DNA of 64,000 bases. Source: CAMAVH01 sp046297835 (GTDB taxonomy: Bacteria > Pseudomonadota > Alphaproteobacteria > SMXQ01). The DNA lies in contig JBKBHI010000001.1 in the NCBI GenBank assembly GCA_046297835.1, positions 186,001 through 250,000 on the forward strand, read 5' to 3'. Position 1 is the stretch's first letter; each line of letters begins with the position of its first letter. Below are positions 32,996-41,715 of this stretch, piece after piece. Made by a program: the position numbers and the translations under genes. The notes under the pieces are model-generated. The model worked only from the letters and a program-made list of their open reading frames with translations. It had not been told where the DNA came from and did not search any database.

Positions 32996-35548
32996 ATGGG
33001 TCAAACGGCAAGAGCGACACGGAAGACGGCCGGAGGCAATGGCGCGGCCCAGCTCGGGCGCGTGCTGCAACGCGCCGCCGCCGATCACGAGGCCGGCCGT
33101 CTCGAAGCGGCCAAGGCCGGCTACGAATCCGTGCTGACGGCCGCGCCGCAGCAGCCGGACGCACTGCAGCTGCTCGGCGTGTTGCGCCATCAGCAAGGCG
33201 CGCATGAGGAGGGCGTCGCGTTGCTCGAGCGCGCGACGGCCTTGCAGCCGCAAAATCCCAACATCCGCAACAATCTCGCCAACGTGCTGCGCGACATGGG
33301 CCGCTTGATGGACGCGGAGCGCGAATTCGCGCTTGCCATCGCGTTGGCCCCGGACGCGATCGAAACCTACATCAACCACGGCATCGTGCTTGAGGAGTTG
33401 CAGCGCTACGAACATGCTTGCGCGGCCTTCGCCGGTTGCCTGGCGCGTGCGCCGGACGAGCCGCGCGCGCTGCGCGGCCTGGCCGTCGTGCAGTTGCGGC
33501 TCGGCCGCTTCGAAAATGCCGAGGCCAATTTCCGTCGCCTGAACGCTCTGCGGCCGGGCGATCCGGAAGTGCTCGGCAATCTCGGCATCGCTTCGCAGGC
33601 GTTGGGCCGTTCCGCCGAGGCGGAACGCTTCCTGCGCGCGGCGGTGGAGCGCGCTGGGGCCAAGCCGGCGCTGCGCCAAAGCCTGCTGCTGCTGTTGAAC
33701 AAGGAGCCGCGCGACGCGGCGGCGCGCGAAGCGTTCCGCGAGATCCTGCGCGCCGATCCGGAAGCCTGGAAGCTGGAAATCCATATCGCGCACCGCCTGC
33801 TCGACATCGGCCGCGTCGAACAGACGCGCCAGCTGCTCGAAGACATGCTGGCGGTCCACGCGGACGTTTCCCAGGTGTGGAACGAGGCCGGCGTGGTCTA
33901 TCTGCGCCACGGCAAATTCGCCGAAGCGATCGCCCATTTGGAAAAGGCGATCGCGCTCGATCCGCAATCCTCGGCCGCATATACCAATCTTGGCGCGGCC
34001 TATCTCCAGATGCATCAACTGCCGAAATCGGTCGCGACGTTCCGCGAGGCGCTGAAGCGCGATCCCGGCGCCTTTCAGGCGCAGGTGTGCATGATTCGCG
34101 CGTTGCGCCTGATGGAGCGGTTCGAAGAAGCCCAGATCTACGCGCGCTCCGCGCTCGACCTGATGGAATCGGCGCCGAGCGTCGCCAAGGCCAGCGGCGA
34201 GACGAACGTGCTGTTGCTGCAGTTCTTCAAGACGATTTGCGATTTCGACGCCATCGAGCGTCTCGGCGACGTTTGGGATATCGCCGAATCCCTGCCGCCG
34301 ACGGCGCTCGTCGGCATCTTCCTCGACCAGCTCGTGTTCGCGCAGACGCCGGACGACGTGCGGCGCTTCGTCGGCCTTGTCGGCAAATGGGCGTCCTACT
34401 ACGAATCTTTGGCCGCGCAAGGCGCGCTGGAGCCGGCGGCGAGCGGCGAGCCGAAGCCCAAGCTGCGCATCGGCATCCTGTCGTCGGACCTGCGCTCTCA
34501 TTCCGTGGCGCGCTTCGTCATGCCGCTGCTGAAGGATTACGACCGCGAGAAGTTCGAGATCTATTGCTATTCGCCGCTGCGGCGCGACAGCGACCCCGTC
34601 CAGATTCAGGCGCGCGGCCTGGCGACCAGCTTCAAATATATCGACGGCCTGGCGGACCGGGAGGCGGCGGCGCTCATTCGCGCCGATGCCGTCGATATCC
34701 TGCTCGATCTCAACGGCTTCACCGAGCACAGCCGCATGCCGATCATGACCTACAAACCGGCCCCGGTGCAGATGTCGTGGCTCGGCTATCCGTTCACGTC
34801 GGGCCTCAAAGCGATCGATTATGTCGTGATGGACAGGCACGTGCTGCCGACCGACGAATCGACGCTGGTCGAGCAGCCGCTGGTGATGCCCGAAGCTTGG
34901 ATCTGCTTCGGCAAATACAGCGAGGAGCCGATCGACCCGATGCCGCCGATGGCGCGCAACGGCGTCGTCACGTTCGGCACGCTCAACAATCCCTACAAGT
35001 TCAGCCGCGACATCATCGCGCTATGGGCGCGCGTCATGCGCGAAGTGCCGGATTCGCGCTTCCTGCTGGTGCGTCCGGAGGCTTCGTCGACCACGCTGGT
35101 CGGCAACATCGCCCGCGAGTTCGCCAAACACGGCATTTCCAGCGACCGGCTTTATGTGCGGAACAACCGCGCCGAGAAGCGTTCTCATTTCGCCTATTAC
35201 AACGAGATCGACATCTCGCTCGACACGTTCCCCGTTACCGGCGGCACGACGACCTGCGACGCGCTGTGGATGGGCGTGCCGGTCATGGCGCTTGTCGGCC
35301 CGGCCTACCATCACCGCATTAGCTCGGCGATCCTCAAGCATATGGGGCTGGACGATCTCTGCGCCGAATCGCACGACGATTTCGTCGCCAAAGCCGTCGC
35401 CCTGGCGAACGATCCGGCGCGGCTGGCGTTCTGGCGCGCGAATTTGCGCCAGGCGATGATCGACTCGCCGTTGTGCGACGAACCGCGCTTCGCGCATCAG
35501 TTCCAGGAGATGCTGGAGCAAGTGGCGCAGTTGCACGGCTTGCGCTGA
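32996..35548 (+). CDS. TPR-GT41 glycosyltransferase, probable flagellin glycosyltransferase (FlmG-like)
   Basis: This 850-residue protein has about ten TPR repeats (residues 20-390, for example PNIRNNLANVLRDMGRLMDAEREFALAIAL and AYTNLGAAYLQMHQLPKSVATFREAL), then an OGT/SPINDLY catalytic region (about 480-845). Landmarks are LRIGILSSDLRSHSVARF, VQMSWLGYPFTSGLKAIDY and DTFPVTGGTTTCDALWMGVPV. The GT41 family transfers sugars to Ser/Thr of proteins, and FlmG of Caulobacter has this architecture and modifies flagellins. Its place next to the flagellin genes supports the same role. It overlaps the next gene as TGATG. No strong ribosome site is seen at the chosen ATG. Confidence 0.88.
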   Translation: MGQTARATRKTAGGNGAAQLGRVLQRAAADHEAGRLEAAKAGYESVLTAAPQQPDALQLLGVLRHQQGAHEEGVALLERATALQPQNPNIRNNLANVLRDMGRLMDAEREFALAIALAPDAIETYINHGIVLEELQRYEHACAAFAGCLARAPDEPRALRGLAVVQLRLGRFENAEANFRRLNALRPGDPEVLGNLGIASQALGRSAEAERFLRAAVERAGAKPALRQSLLLLLNKEPRDAAAREAFREILRADPEAWKLEIHIAHRLLDIGRVEQTRQLLEDMLAVHADVSQVWNEAGVVYLRHGKFAEAIAHLEKAIALDPQSSAAYTNLGAAYLQMHQLPKSVATFREALKRDPGAFQAQVCMIRALRLMERFEEAQIYARSALDLMESAPSVAKASGETNVLLLQFFKTICDFDAIERLGDVWDIAESLPPTALVGIFLDQLVFAQTPDDVRRFVGLVGKWASYYESLAAQGALEPAASGEPKPKLRIGILSSDLRSHSVARFVMPLLKDYDREKFEIYCYSPLRRDSDPVQIQARGLATSFKYIDGLADREAAALIRADAVDILLDLNGFTEHSRMPIMTYKPAPVQMSWLGYPFTSGLKAIDYVVMDRHVLPTDESTLVEQPLVMPEAWICFGKYSEEPIDPMPPMARNGVVTFGTLNNPYKFSRDIIALWARVMREVPDSRFLLVRPEASSTTLVGNIAREFAKHGISSDRLYVRNNRAEKRSHFAYYNEIDISLDTFPVTGGTTTCDALWMGVPVMALVGPAYHHRISSAILKHMGLDDLCAESHDDFVAKAVALANDPARLAFWRANLRQAMIDSPLCDEPRFAHQFQEMLEQVAQLHGLR

Positions 35549-36075
35549 TGTCGGTTGTCGCGCAATCCGACAGCTTGAGAATCGACCCGTCCGCCTGGGT
35601 CAGCGACGACGCGCGCATCTTCCCCTCCGTGCGCGGCAGCCGCATTGCGATCGGCGCGGGCTCTAAACTGTTCGAATTCGCCGTCATCCGCGCCGTCGGC
35701 GGCTCGGGCGATGTCGTCATCGGCGAACGCTGCATGATCAACCCACATTGCGTGCTCTATAGCGGCAGCGGCATCCGGATCGGCGACGACGTGGCGCTCG
35801 CGCCCGGCGTGCAGGTGGTGCCGGCCAACCACGCTTACGCCCGGCGCGACATTCCCATCGCCAGGCAGGGCTTCCTGCCGTCCAAGGGTGGCGTCGTCAT
35901 CGGCGACGATGTCTGGGTCGGCGCCAATGCGGTGCTGCTCGACGGCGCGACCATCGGGCGCGGCGCGATCATCGCTGCCGGGGCCGTGGTGGCGGGCGCG
36001 GTGCCAGATTACGAGATCTGGGGCGGCGTGCCGGCGCGCAAGATCGGCACGCGCGGCGAGGCGCGCGCCGAATGA
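35548..36075 (+). CDS. Hexapeptide-repeat acyltransferase (maltose acetyltransferase-like)
   Basis: From the ATG at 35548, which overlaps the preceding stop, this is a 175-residue left-handed beta-helix enzyme: VVIGERCMINPHCVLYSGSGIRIGDDVALAPGVQVV, then NHAYARRD with the catalytic histidine, and VVIGDDVWVGANAVLLDGATIGRGAIIAAGAVV. Such enzymes transfer acetyl groups to sugars. Translational coupling to the glycosyltransferase suggests it modifies the same glycan or its precursor (inference). Confidence 0.82.
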   Translation: MSVVAQSDSLRIDPSAWVSDDARIFPSVRGSRIAIGAGSKLFEFAVIRAVGGSGDVVIGERCMINPHCVLYSGSGIRIGDDVALAPGVQVVPANHAYARRDIPIARQGFLPSKGGVVIGDDVWVGANAVLLDGATIGRGAIIAAGAVVAGAVPDYEIWGGVPARKIGTRGEARAE

Positions 36076-36719
36076 ACCTTCCCGGCATGACGCGGAGCGG
36101 GCTCGCCGATTACGTGGCGGCGCAACTCGCGCATTTCTTCCCCGACGGCCAGCAGGGCCTGGCCGGACTGGTCGCGCGCGATCTCGACGAGACCCTCGAC
36201 CGGCTCGGCCGCTGCATCGATTCGGTGCGGATGTGGCGCGTCGGCGAGTTCGACTATCTCCACTCGTCGCAATATTGCACGTTCGTCTACTATCTCTCCA
36301 ATACCGCTTGGCGCAATCGGCAAGACAAGGCCTTCTGCACCAAATTGTTCCTGTTGAACAAAGCGCTCAACGGCTTCGATTGCTTTTACGACAACGCTTT
36401 GCCGGAGCGCTTCCTGATCGGCCATTCGGTCGGCATCGTGTTGGCGCGCAACGTCTTTTCCGATTATCTCGTGCTCTATCAGAACTCCACCGTCGGCCGC
36501 CACGGCCCGAACGTGCCGCGACTTGGCGAAGGGGTGATCCTCTATCCCAACAGCGCGATCATCGGCAAATGCGACGTCGGCGCGAACACCGTGCTGTCGC
36601 AAGGCAGTTCGCTGATCGGCCGCGACAGTCCGGGCGATTGCTATGTCTTCGGATCGGGGGCCGACGCGGCCTTCAAGCAGGCCAAGCGGCGCGCCATCGA
36701 GGATTATTTCCGCCTCTAG
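36072..36719 (+). CDS. Serine acetyltransferase-like hexapeptide transferase
   Basis: The 215-residue protein is coupled to the preceding gene by an ATGA overlap. An alpha-helical N-terminal half is followed by a short hexapeptide-repeat region (HSVGIVLARNVFSDYLVLYQNSTVG ... GVILYPNSAIIGKCDVGANTVLSQGSSLIG). This arrangement resembles CysE-type acyltransferases, but the family is also common in polysaccharide loci, and a role in sugar acylation is more likely here. Its TAG stop lies in a CTAG that is also the stop of the convergent gene. Confidence 0.72.
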   Translation: MNLPGMTRSGLADYVAAQLAHFFPDGQQGLAGLVARDLDETLDRLGRCIDSVRMWRVGEFDYLHSSQYCTFVYYLSNTAWRNRQDKAFCTKLFLLNKALNGFDCFYDNALPERFLIGHSVGIVLARNVFSDYLVLYQNSTVGRHGPNVPRLGEGVILYPNSAIIGKCDVGANTVLSQGSSLIGRDSPGDCYVFGSGADAAFKQAKRRAIEDYFRL

Positions 36720-37528
36720 CGGAACAGCGCCGGCAAAGCGTCGGCGAGGCGTCGCGGACGCAGGCCGAAATCCTCGCGCAATGCCGAAATATCGATGTCC
36801 GGCGCGGCTTCGCAAGGCGTGTCGGCATCCACGGTCGCCGCGATCCGGCAACCGCTCAAACGGCTCGCCCAGGCGAACAGGTCGATGTTGGCGACGTTCT
36901 CGCCGCTCGCCACATTATAGATCTGTCGGCGTCCTGATATCGCGATGGCGGCCAAGGCGTCGCAGGCGTCATCGATATGGATATAGTCGCGCGCGGCGCG
37001 CGGGTGGCTGGCCAGTTCAATCGCGGCGGAAGATTTGGCGCGGCGGACCAGATCGTGCAGGAAATTCTCGCCGGCGAGATCGTCGGCATAGACCGAGGCC
37101 AGACGCGCGGCGCGGACGTTGGCGCGGCCCGCGGTCAGGCATAGCGACTCGCCAACGGCTTTGGTCAGGTCGTAAAGATGGCGGGGGTTCTGCGGCGATA
37201 GGACCAGCGGGGCGTCTTCGCGTCCATCCCGGCCGGCATCATACAGCCGTGTCGACGAGAGATAGGTCATCGAATCGAAGGCGGCGTCTTTGAGCAGCCG
37301 GGCGAACAGGGAGACGTGCGCTTCGACCGTGTCGAACGGCCGCCGCGCGTAATCGGCGGTCAGACCGATAGCGTAGACGGCGCGGCCGAGCGGCGCGGAA
37401 AAATAGCTATCGTCGGCTCGGCCGAAGGCGCGCACGGTCGCGCCGCGGGCGGCGAGGTGGCGGCACAGCGCGCGGCCGATCGCGCCATCGGCGCCGAGCA
37501 CGGAGAAGGTTTGGCCGGCGAGGCTCAT
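36716..37528 (-). CDS. NAD(P)-dependent nucleotide-sugar epimerase/reductase (SDR family)
   Basis: The 270-residue extended-SDR protein has a Rossmann motif in the form GADGAIG (residues 12-18), catalytic YDLTK (Y-x3-K) near residue 132 with a serine in YLSSTRLYD, and the substrate-loop AARDYIHIDDACDAL. In the pathway it most likely reduces the 4-keto group of the CDP-sugar (inference from position as the last gene of the operon). Its start overlaps the epimerase stop (ATGA). Confidence 0.82.
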   Translation of the reverse strand: MSLAGQTFSVLGADGAIGRALCRHLAARGATVRAFGRADDSYFSAPLGRAVYAIGLTADYARRPFDTVEAHVSLFARLLKDAAFDSMTYLSSTRLYDAGRDGREDAPLVLSPQNPRHLYDLTKAVGESLCLTAGRANVRAARLASVYADDLAGENFLHDLVRRAKSSAAIELASHPRAARDYIHIDDACDALAAIAISGRRQIYNVASGENVANIDLFAWASRLSGCRIAATVDADTPCEAAPDIDISALREDFGLRPRRLADALPALFR

Positions 37529-38067
37529 GGCGCGCGCTCGCGCAGCGAGGGGAATCCTTTATCGCGCTCGGACAGAATCGGCGCGCCCCTGTCGGGCCAG
37601 GCGATAGCGAGGTCGGGGTCGTCCCACCGCACGCCGCGCGCGCTCGCCGGCTCGTAATAGGCGGAGATTTGATAGACGATCTCGGTCGCGTCGCGCAGCG
37701 TTTGGAAACCGTGGGCGCACCCCTTGGGGATGTAGAGCATGCGGCGGTTCTCGGCGCTCAGCTCGGCGCCGATCCATCGTCCATATGTCGCCGATCCGGC
37801 GCGCAGATCGACGGCCACGTCGAAGACCGCGCCGGCCGAAACCCGCACCAGCTTGGCTTCGTCATGGGGCGCGGCTTGGTAATGCAGGCCGCGCAACGTG
37901 CCCTTTTTGGCGTTGAAGGAGACGCTGCATTGCGCGATGTCCGTCTCCAGGCCGCGCGCCGCGAACTCGCGCGCGCAGAAGACGCGGGCGAAGGCGCCGC
38001 GCTCGTCCGACACCGGCTCGGGCTCGATGACGAAGACGCCGGCCAGCTCGGTTTCGCGAAAGATCAT
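37525..38067 (-). CDS. dTDP-4-dehydrorhamnose 3,5-epimerase-like protein (RfbC family)
   Basis: The 180-residue cupin epimerase shows GTLRGLHYQ with the catalytic histidine (about residue 62), KLVRVSAGAVFDVAVDLR, LYIPKGCAHGFQTL and the tyrosine of VYQISAYYEP. RfbC enzymes invert C3 and/or C5 of 4-keto-6-deoxy nucleotide sugars. Here the partner genes make a CDP-sugar rather than a dTDP-sugar, so it probably acts on a CDP-4-keto intermediate. Confidence 0.88.
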   Translation of the reverse strand: MIFRETELAGVFVIEPEPVSDERGAFARVFCAREFAARGLETDIAQCSVSFNAKKGTLRGLHYQAAPHDEAKLVRVSAGAVFDVAVDLRAGSATYGRWIGAELSAENRRMLYIPKGCAHGFQTLRDATEIVYQISAYYEPASARGVRWDDPDLAIAWPDRGAPILSERDKGFPSLRERAP

Positions 38068-38077
38068 CGCGCGCGGA

Positions 38078-39412
38078 TCAGTCGAGAACGCGGACTGTGG
38101 GGATCGGCACGACGAACTTTCCGCCCCACTCCTTGATGCCGGCCATCTTCCGGACGATCTCGTCTTGGATGTTCCAGGGCAGGATCAGCACGTAGTCGGG
38201 CTTGGTCGCGAAGATTTTTTCCGGCGCATGGATCGGGATGTGCGTGCCGGGCAGATAGAGGCCCTGCTTATGCGGGCTGGCATCGACCGTGTAGTCGAGA
38301 AAATCGCCGCGCGCGCCGCAATAGTTGAGCAGCGTGTTGCCCTTGGCCGGCGCGCCGTAGCCGACGACGCTTTTGCCGGCGTCCTTGGCGGCGATCAGGA
38401 ATTTCAGCAGCTCGCGCTTGGTCGCCTTGACCTGTTCGGCGAAGCCTTCGTAGGTGGCGGCTTTGTCGAGGCCGGCGGCGGTCTCGCGCGCCTTCAGCGC
38501 GGCGATGGCCGGCTCGGTGGCGCGCGACGCTTCGGCATGGCAGCCGTAGATTCGCAAGCTTCCGCCATGCGTCGGCAGCTCCTCGACGTCGAACAGCCGG
38601 ATGTCGTGGCGCGCGAAGGCTTTTTCCACCGCGAGCAGCGAGAAATAGGAAAAATGCTCGTGATAGATCGTGTCGAACTGGTTGAGCGTCATCAATTGCA
38701 GCAGATGGGGAAACTCCATCGTCAGCACGCCGTCCGGCTTCAGCGCGATCTTGAGGCCGCCGATGAAATCGTTGAGGTCCGGCACGTGGGCGAGCACGTT
38801 GTTGCCAAGCAGAAGGTCGGCGCTCTTGCCTTTCGCGGTCAGATGGCGCGCGGTGTCGACGCCGAAGAAGCGCACCAGCGACGGCACGCCCTTCTTCTCG
38901 GCGTGCTTGGCGACGTTGGCCGCCGGCTCGACGCCCAGGACGGGGACGCCGCGCTGGACGAAATATTGCAGCAGATAGCCGTCGTTGCTGGCGACCTCGA
39001 CGACCTGCGACGAGCCGTCGAAGCCGAAACGGGCGATCATCGCTTCGACATAGCGTTCGGCATGCTTGAGCCAGCTGTCGCTATAGGACGAGAAATAGGC
39101 GTAGTCGGAGAACAGCTGTTCCGGCGTTTGCACATCCTCGACCTGGACCAGCAGGCATTCGTCGCACACCAGCGCGTGCAGCGGATAGAACGGCTCGGCG
39201 CGGCCGAGGTCCTGCGGGCGGAGATAATAGTTCGACGGCGGCTGGACGCCGAGATCGACCATCGTGCGCGTCAGCGGCGCGCCGCAGGCGCGGCACGGCT
39301 GCGGCTGCGCGGCGCTCCGAGGCGAGGCGTCAGAGCCGGACGATCCGGGGGCGAGGGACGGCGGCTGCGGCATCGCGCTCTTGGCCATGGTCTGCTTCAG
39401 GTTCGTCGCCAT
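38078..39412 (-). CDS. SAM-dependent NDP-sugar C-methyltransferase
   Basis: From the ATG at 39412 the protein has 444 residues. It has an N-terminal zinc-binding segment (CRACGAPL ... VCDECLLVQ, about residues 40-90), with VDLGVQPPSNYYL, then a SAM-binding core (VVEVASNDGYLLQYFVQRGVPVLGVEPA) and a C-terminal domain with VGYGAPAKGNTLLNYCG. This three-domain layout is typical of TylC3-type enzymes that add a methyl to carbon 3 of 4-keto deoxysugars. Its 5' end overlaps rfbG by about 80 bases; later starts at 39388 or 39373 would reduce this. Confidence 0.85.
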   Translation of the reverse strand: MATNLKQTMAKSAMPQPPSLAPGSSGSDASPRSAAQPQPCRACGAPLTRTMVDLGVQPPSNYYLRPQDLGRAEPFYPLHALVCDECLLVQVEDVQTPEQLFSDYAYFSSYSDSWLKHAERYVEAMIARFGFDGSSQVVEVASNDGYLLQYFVQRGVPVLGVEPAANVAKHAEKKGVPSLVRFFGVDTARHLTAKGKSADLLLGNNVLAHVPDLNDFIGGLKIALKPDGVLTMEFPHLLQLMTLNQFDTIYHEHFSYFSLLAVEKAFARHDIRLFDVEELPTHGGSLRIYGCHAEASRATEPAIAALKARETAAGLDKAATYEGFAEQVKATKRELLKFLIAAKDAGKSVVGYGAPAKGNTLLNYCGARGDFLDYTVDASPHKQGLYLPGTHIPIHAPEKIFATKPDYVLILPWNIQDEIVRKMAGIKEWGGKFVVPIPTVRVLD

Positions 39413-40484
39413 GATAGGTCTCTTTCTCGAATTGGGCGATCTGCCGTTCGGTCGTCTGCCGGACGTCGTCCGACGCATAGAAGGCGCGGTACCAGTCCAC
39501 GCTTTCGCGGATCGCCGTTTCGGCGCTCCACAGGGTCTGCCAGCCGAAGGCGCGCTTGGCGCGCGCGCTCGACAGCGTCAGCAAAGTGGCCTCGTGCGGC
39601 CCGGGAGCGGGAATATGCCGCCAGCGCGCGGGGCGGCCGCCGCGCGCGCTCCAGGCGTCGGCCAAGCGGTCGGCCATCCAGCCGACGGGCCGCGAATCGC
39701 GTTCGGCCGGGCCGAAATTCCAGCCGGAGGAAAAGCTCTCGGCCTCCGCGCTCAGCCGCTCGGCGAGCATGAGGAAGCCGCGCACCGGTTCGAGCACGTG
39801 TTGCCAAGGGCGCACGGCTTCGGGATGGCGGATCTCCAGGGCGCGGCCTTCGGCGAAGGCGCGCATGGCGTCGGGCACTAGGCGATCGGCGGCCCAGTCG
39901 CCGCCGCCGATGATGTTGCCGGCGCGCACGGTGGCGATGCCGGGCGCTGAAGCGCCGGTGAAATAGGATTTGCGGAAGGCTTCGACGACCAGCTCGGCGC
40001 AGGCTTTGCTGTTGCCGTAAGGCTCGCGGCCGCCGAGCGCGTCGGTCTCGCGATAGCCCCAGTCCCACTCCTTGTTCTCATAGACCTTGTCGGTCGTGAC
40101 GATGACGGCGGCGCGCACGCTGGGGCAGGCGCGCAGGGCTTCGAGCAGATGGACGGTGCCCATCACGTTGGTCGCGTAGGTGCCGACCGGATCGGCGGCG
40201 GCGGCGCGCACCAGCGGCTGGGCCGCGAGATGCATCACCACGTCGGGGCGGGCGCGGCGCATGGCGTCGGTGAGCGCGTACAGGTCGCGCACGTCGGCGA
40301 TGGTGGATGCGACGTCGCTTCCGAGTCCGGTCGCTTCAAAGAAGCTCGGCTGGCTCGGAGGCGGCAAGGCGTAGCCGTGCACCTCCGCGCCGAGGCGCGC
40401 GAGCCAAGCGCAGAGCCATCCGCCCATGAAGCCGGTATGGCCGGTGACGAAAACCCGCCGGCCGCGCCAGAAGGACGCTGTCAC
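39330..40484 (-). CDS. rfbG: CDP-glucose 4,6-dehydratase
   Basis: The 384-residue SDR enzyme starts at a GTG at 40484, coupled to the preceding stop. It has the cofactor motif VTGHTGFMGGWL, VIVTTDKVYENKEWDWGYRE, catalytic YGNSKACAE and AGNIIGGGDWAADRLVPD, the last typical of RfbG. It converts CDP-glucose to CDP-4-keto-6-deoxyglucose. The C-terminal 25 residues (YHGDEPEADHGQERD...) look like an unconserved extension over the start of the methyltransferase gene. Confidence 0.93.
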   Translation of the reverse strand: MTASFWRGRRVFVTGHTGFMGGWLCAWLARLGAEVHGYALPPPSQPSFFEATGLGSDVASTIADVRDLYALTDAMRRARPDVVMHLAAQPLVRAAAADPVGTYATNVMGTVHLLEALRACPSVRAAVIVTTDKVYENKEWDWGYRETDALGGREPYGNSKACAELVVEAFRKSYFTGASAPGIATVRAGNIIGGGDWAADRLVPDAMRAFAEGRALEIRHPEAVRPWQHVLEPVRGFLMLAERLSAEAESFSSGWNFGPAERDSRPVGWMADRLADAWSARGGRPARWRHIPAPGPHEATLLTLSSARAKRAFGWQTLWSAETAIRESVDWYRAFYASDDVRQTTERQIAQFEKETYHGDEPEADHGQERDAAAAVPRPRIVRL

Positions 40485-41335
40485 GCCGATTTCAGGCACG
40501 CGACTTTCTCCGCGTCGGTCCAAGTGCGCCACGGCGCCTTGCCGGACGCCCACATTTCGTTGAGCAGCTGCATTTCGCGGAACGTGTCCATGCACTGCCA
40601 AAAGCCCGGATGCTGGTAGACCGAAAGCTGGTTCTCGGCGGCGAGATATTCGAGCACGCCTTGTTCGAGGCTGACGTTCTCGTCGGCGCGCAGGCGGTCG
40701 AAGGCCTTTTTCTCGAAGACCAGGAAGCCGCCGTTGATCCAGCCGTCGGTGGTTTGCGGCTTCTCGCGGAAGGTGCGAACCGCGCCGTTCTCGATGGCGA
40801 GCTCGCCGTAGCGCGAGGACGGGTGGACGGCGGTGACGGTCGCGAGGCGGCCTGAGCTTTTGTGGAAGGCTAGCAGCGCATCGAGGTCCACGTCGGAAAC
40901 GCCGTCGCCGTAGGTGGCGAAGAAGCAGTCGCCTTTCACGTAAGGCAGGGCCTGGCGGATGCGCGAGCCGGTCAGCGTTTCCGCGCCCGTCTCGGTGAGC
41001 ACCACGCGCCAATCCTCGTCGTAGCCGTTCGACAGCGTCTCGACCGAATCGGTCGAGAAGTCGATGGCGAAATCGGAATTATGGCGGCGATAGTTCAGGA
41101 AATATTCGCGGATCGCGTCGCCCTTATAGCCGAGGCAGAGGATGAAGTTGCGCGAGCCGGCCCCATGGTAATGCTTCATGATGTGCCAGAGGATCGGCTT
41201 GCCGCCGACCTCGACCATCGGTTTCGGCTTGAACTCGGTTTCCTCGCGCAGGCGCGTGCCGAGTCCGCCGCAGAGCAGCATCACGTCGGGGCGGTCGCGG
41301 CTCGGGGCCGCACGCAGGCTCGTGAACTTCAGCAT
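40481..41335 (-). CDS. rfbF: Glucose-1-phosphate cytidylyltransferase
   Basis: The 284-residue nucleotidyltransferase has the signature LCGGLGTRLREETEFKPKPMVEVGGKPI near the N-terminus, YGDGVSDVDLDALLAFH and GWINGGFLVFEKKAFD. It makes CDP-glucose from CTP and glucose-1-phosphate. The ATG at 41335 has GGGAG 7 bases upstream, while a GTG two codons earlier overlaps the preceding stop. It is the first sugar gene after the fliW-orf pair. Confidence 0.94.
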   Translation of the reverse strand: MLKFTSLRAAPSRDRPDVMLLCGGLGTRLREETEFKPKPMVEVGGKPILWHIMKHYHGAGSRNFILCLGYKGDAIREYFLNYRRHNSDFAIDFSTDSVETLSNGYDEDWRVVLTETGAETLTGSRIRQALPYVKGDCFFATYGDGVSDVDLDALLAFHKSSGRLATVTAVHPSSRYGELAIENGAVRTFREKPQTTDGWINGGFLVFEKKAFDRLRADENVSLEQGVLEYLAAENQLSVYQHPGFWQCMDTFREMQLLNEMWASGKAPWRTWTDAEKVACLKSA

Positions 41336-41337
41336 CG

Positions 41338-41649
41338 TCACTCTCCCATCAGGAACCGCGGGTCGCGGTTCGGGGCATGGCGGTCCTTGCCGTTGCCGCC
41401 GTGGCCGGGCGCGCGGCGGCGCGGACGGCCAGGAACGCCGCGCGGCACCTCGATCCGGCCGGACACGCCGGGCCAGGCGGGGAGCGCCGGCGCGCCTTCC
41501 AGGCGCAGGGCGGGTTTGGCGTCGGCCGGCAGATTCTCGGCGAAATCGCGTCGGGCGGCGGCGCCGGCTTGCCCCACGGTGAGCAGCTTCAGCATCGCTT
41601 CGAGCGCGATCGGCGGCAATCCGGCGACCGACGTGGCACGCATATCCAT
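41338..41649 (-). CDS. Unknown 103-residue protein between fliW and rfbF
   Basis: I do not recognise this family. The N-terminal half looks helical (IALEAMLKLLTVGQAGAAARRDFAENLPADAKP). The C-terminal half is Pro/Arg/Gly-rich and looks disordered. AAGGAC lies about 9 bases before the ATG, and its stop sits two bases before the rfbF ATG, so it is probably translated and part of the operon. Its location between the flagellin regulator fliW and the sugar genes makes a flagellin-related role possible but unproven. Confidence 0.55.
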   Translation of the reverse strand: MDMRATSVAGLPPIALEAMLKLLTVGQAGAAARRDFAENLPADAKPALRLEGAPALPAWPGVSGRIEVPRGVPGRPRRRAPGHGGNGKDRHAPNRDPRFLMGE

Positions 41650-41682
41650 AGTGGCAGTCCTTGGTTAATTTTTTCTTGTCGC

Positions 41683-41715
41683 GTCTCTAAGCCGGGTTTT
41701 GGCCGGCTTAGAGAC
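41683..41715 (-). repeat. 13-bp inverted repeat spanning the fliW stop codon
   Basis: GTCTCTAAGCCGG and its exact complement flank a 7-base loop (41696-41702). The arm nearer fliW contains its TAA stop and last two codons. On the minus strand no U-run follows (an A-rich stretch comes instead), so this is not a standard terminator. It could attenuate transcription into the sugar genes or protect the upstream mRNA. Confidence 0.7.
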
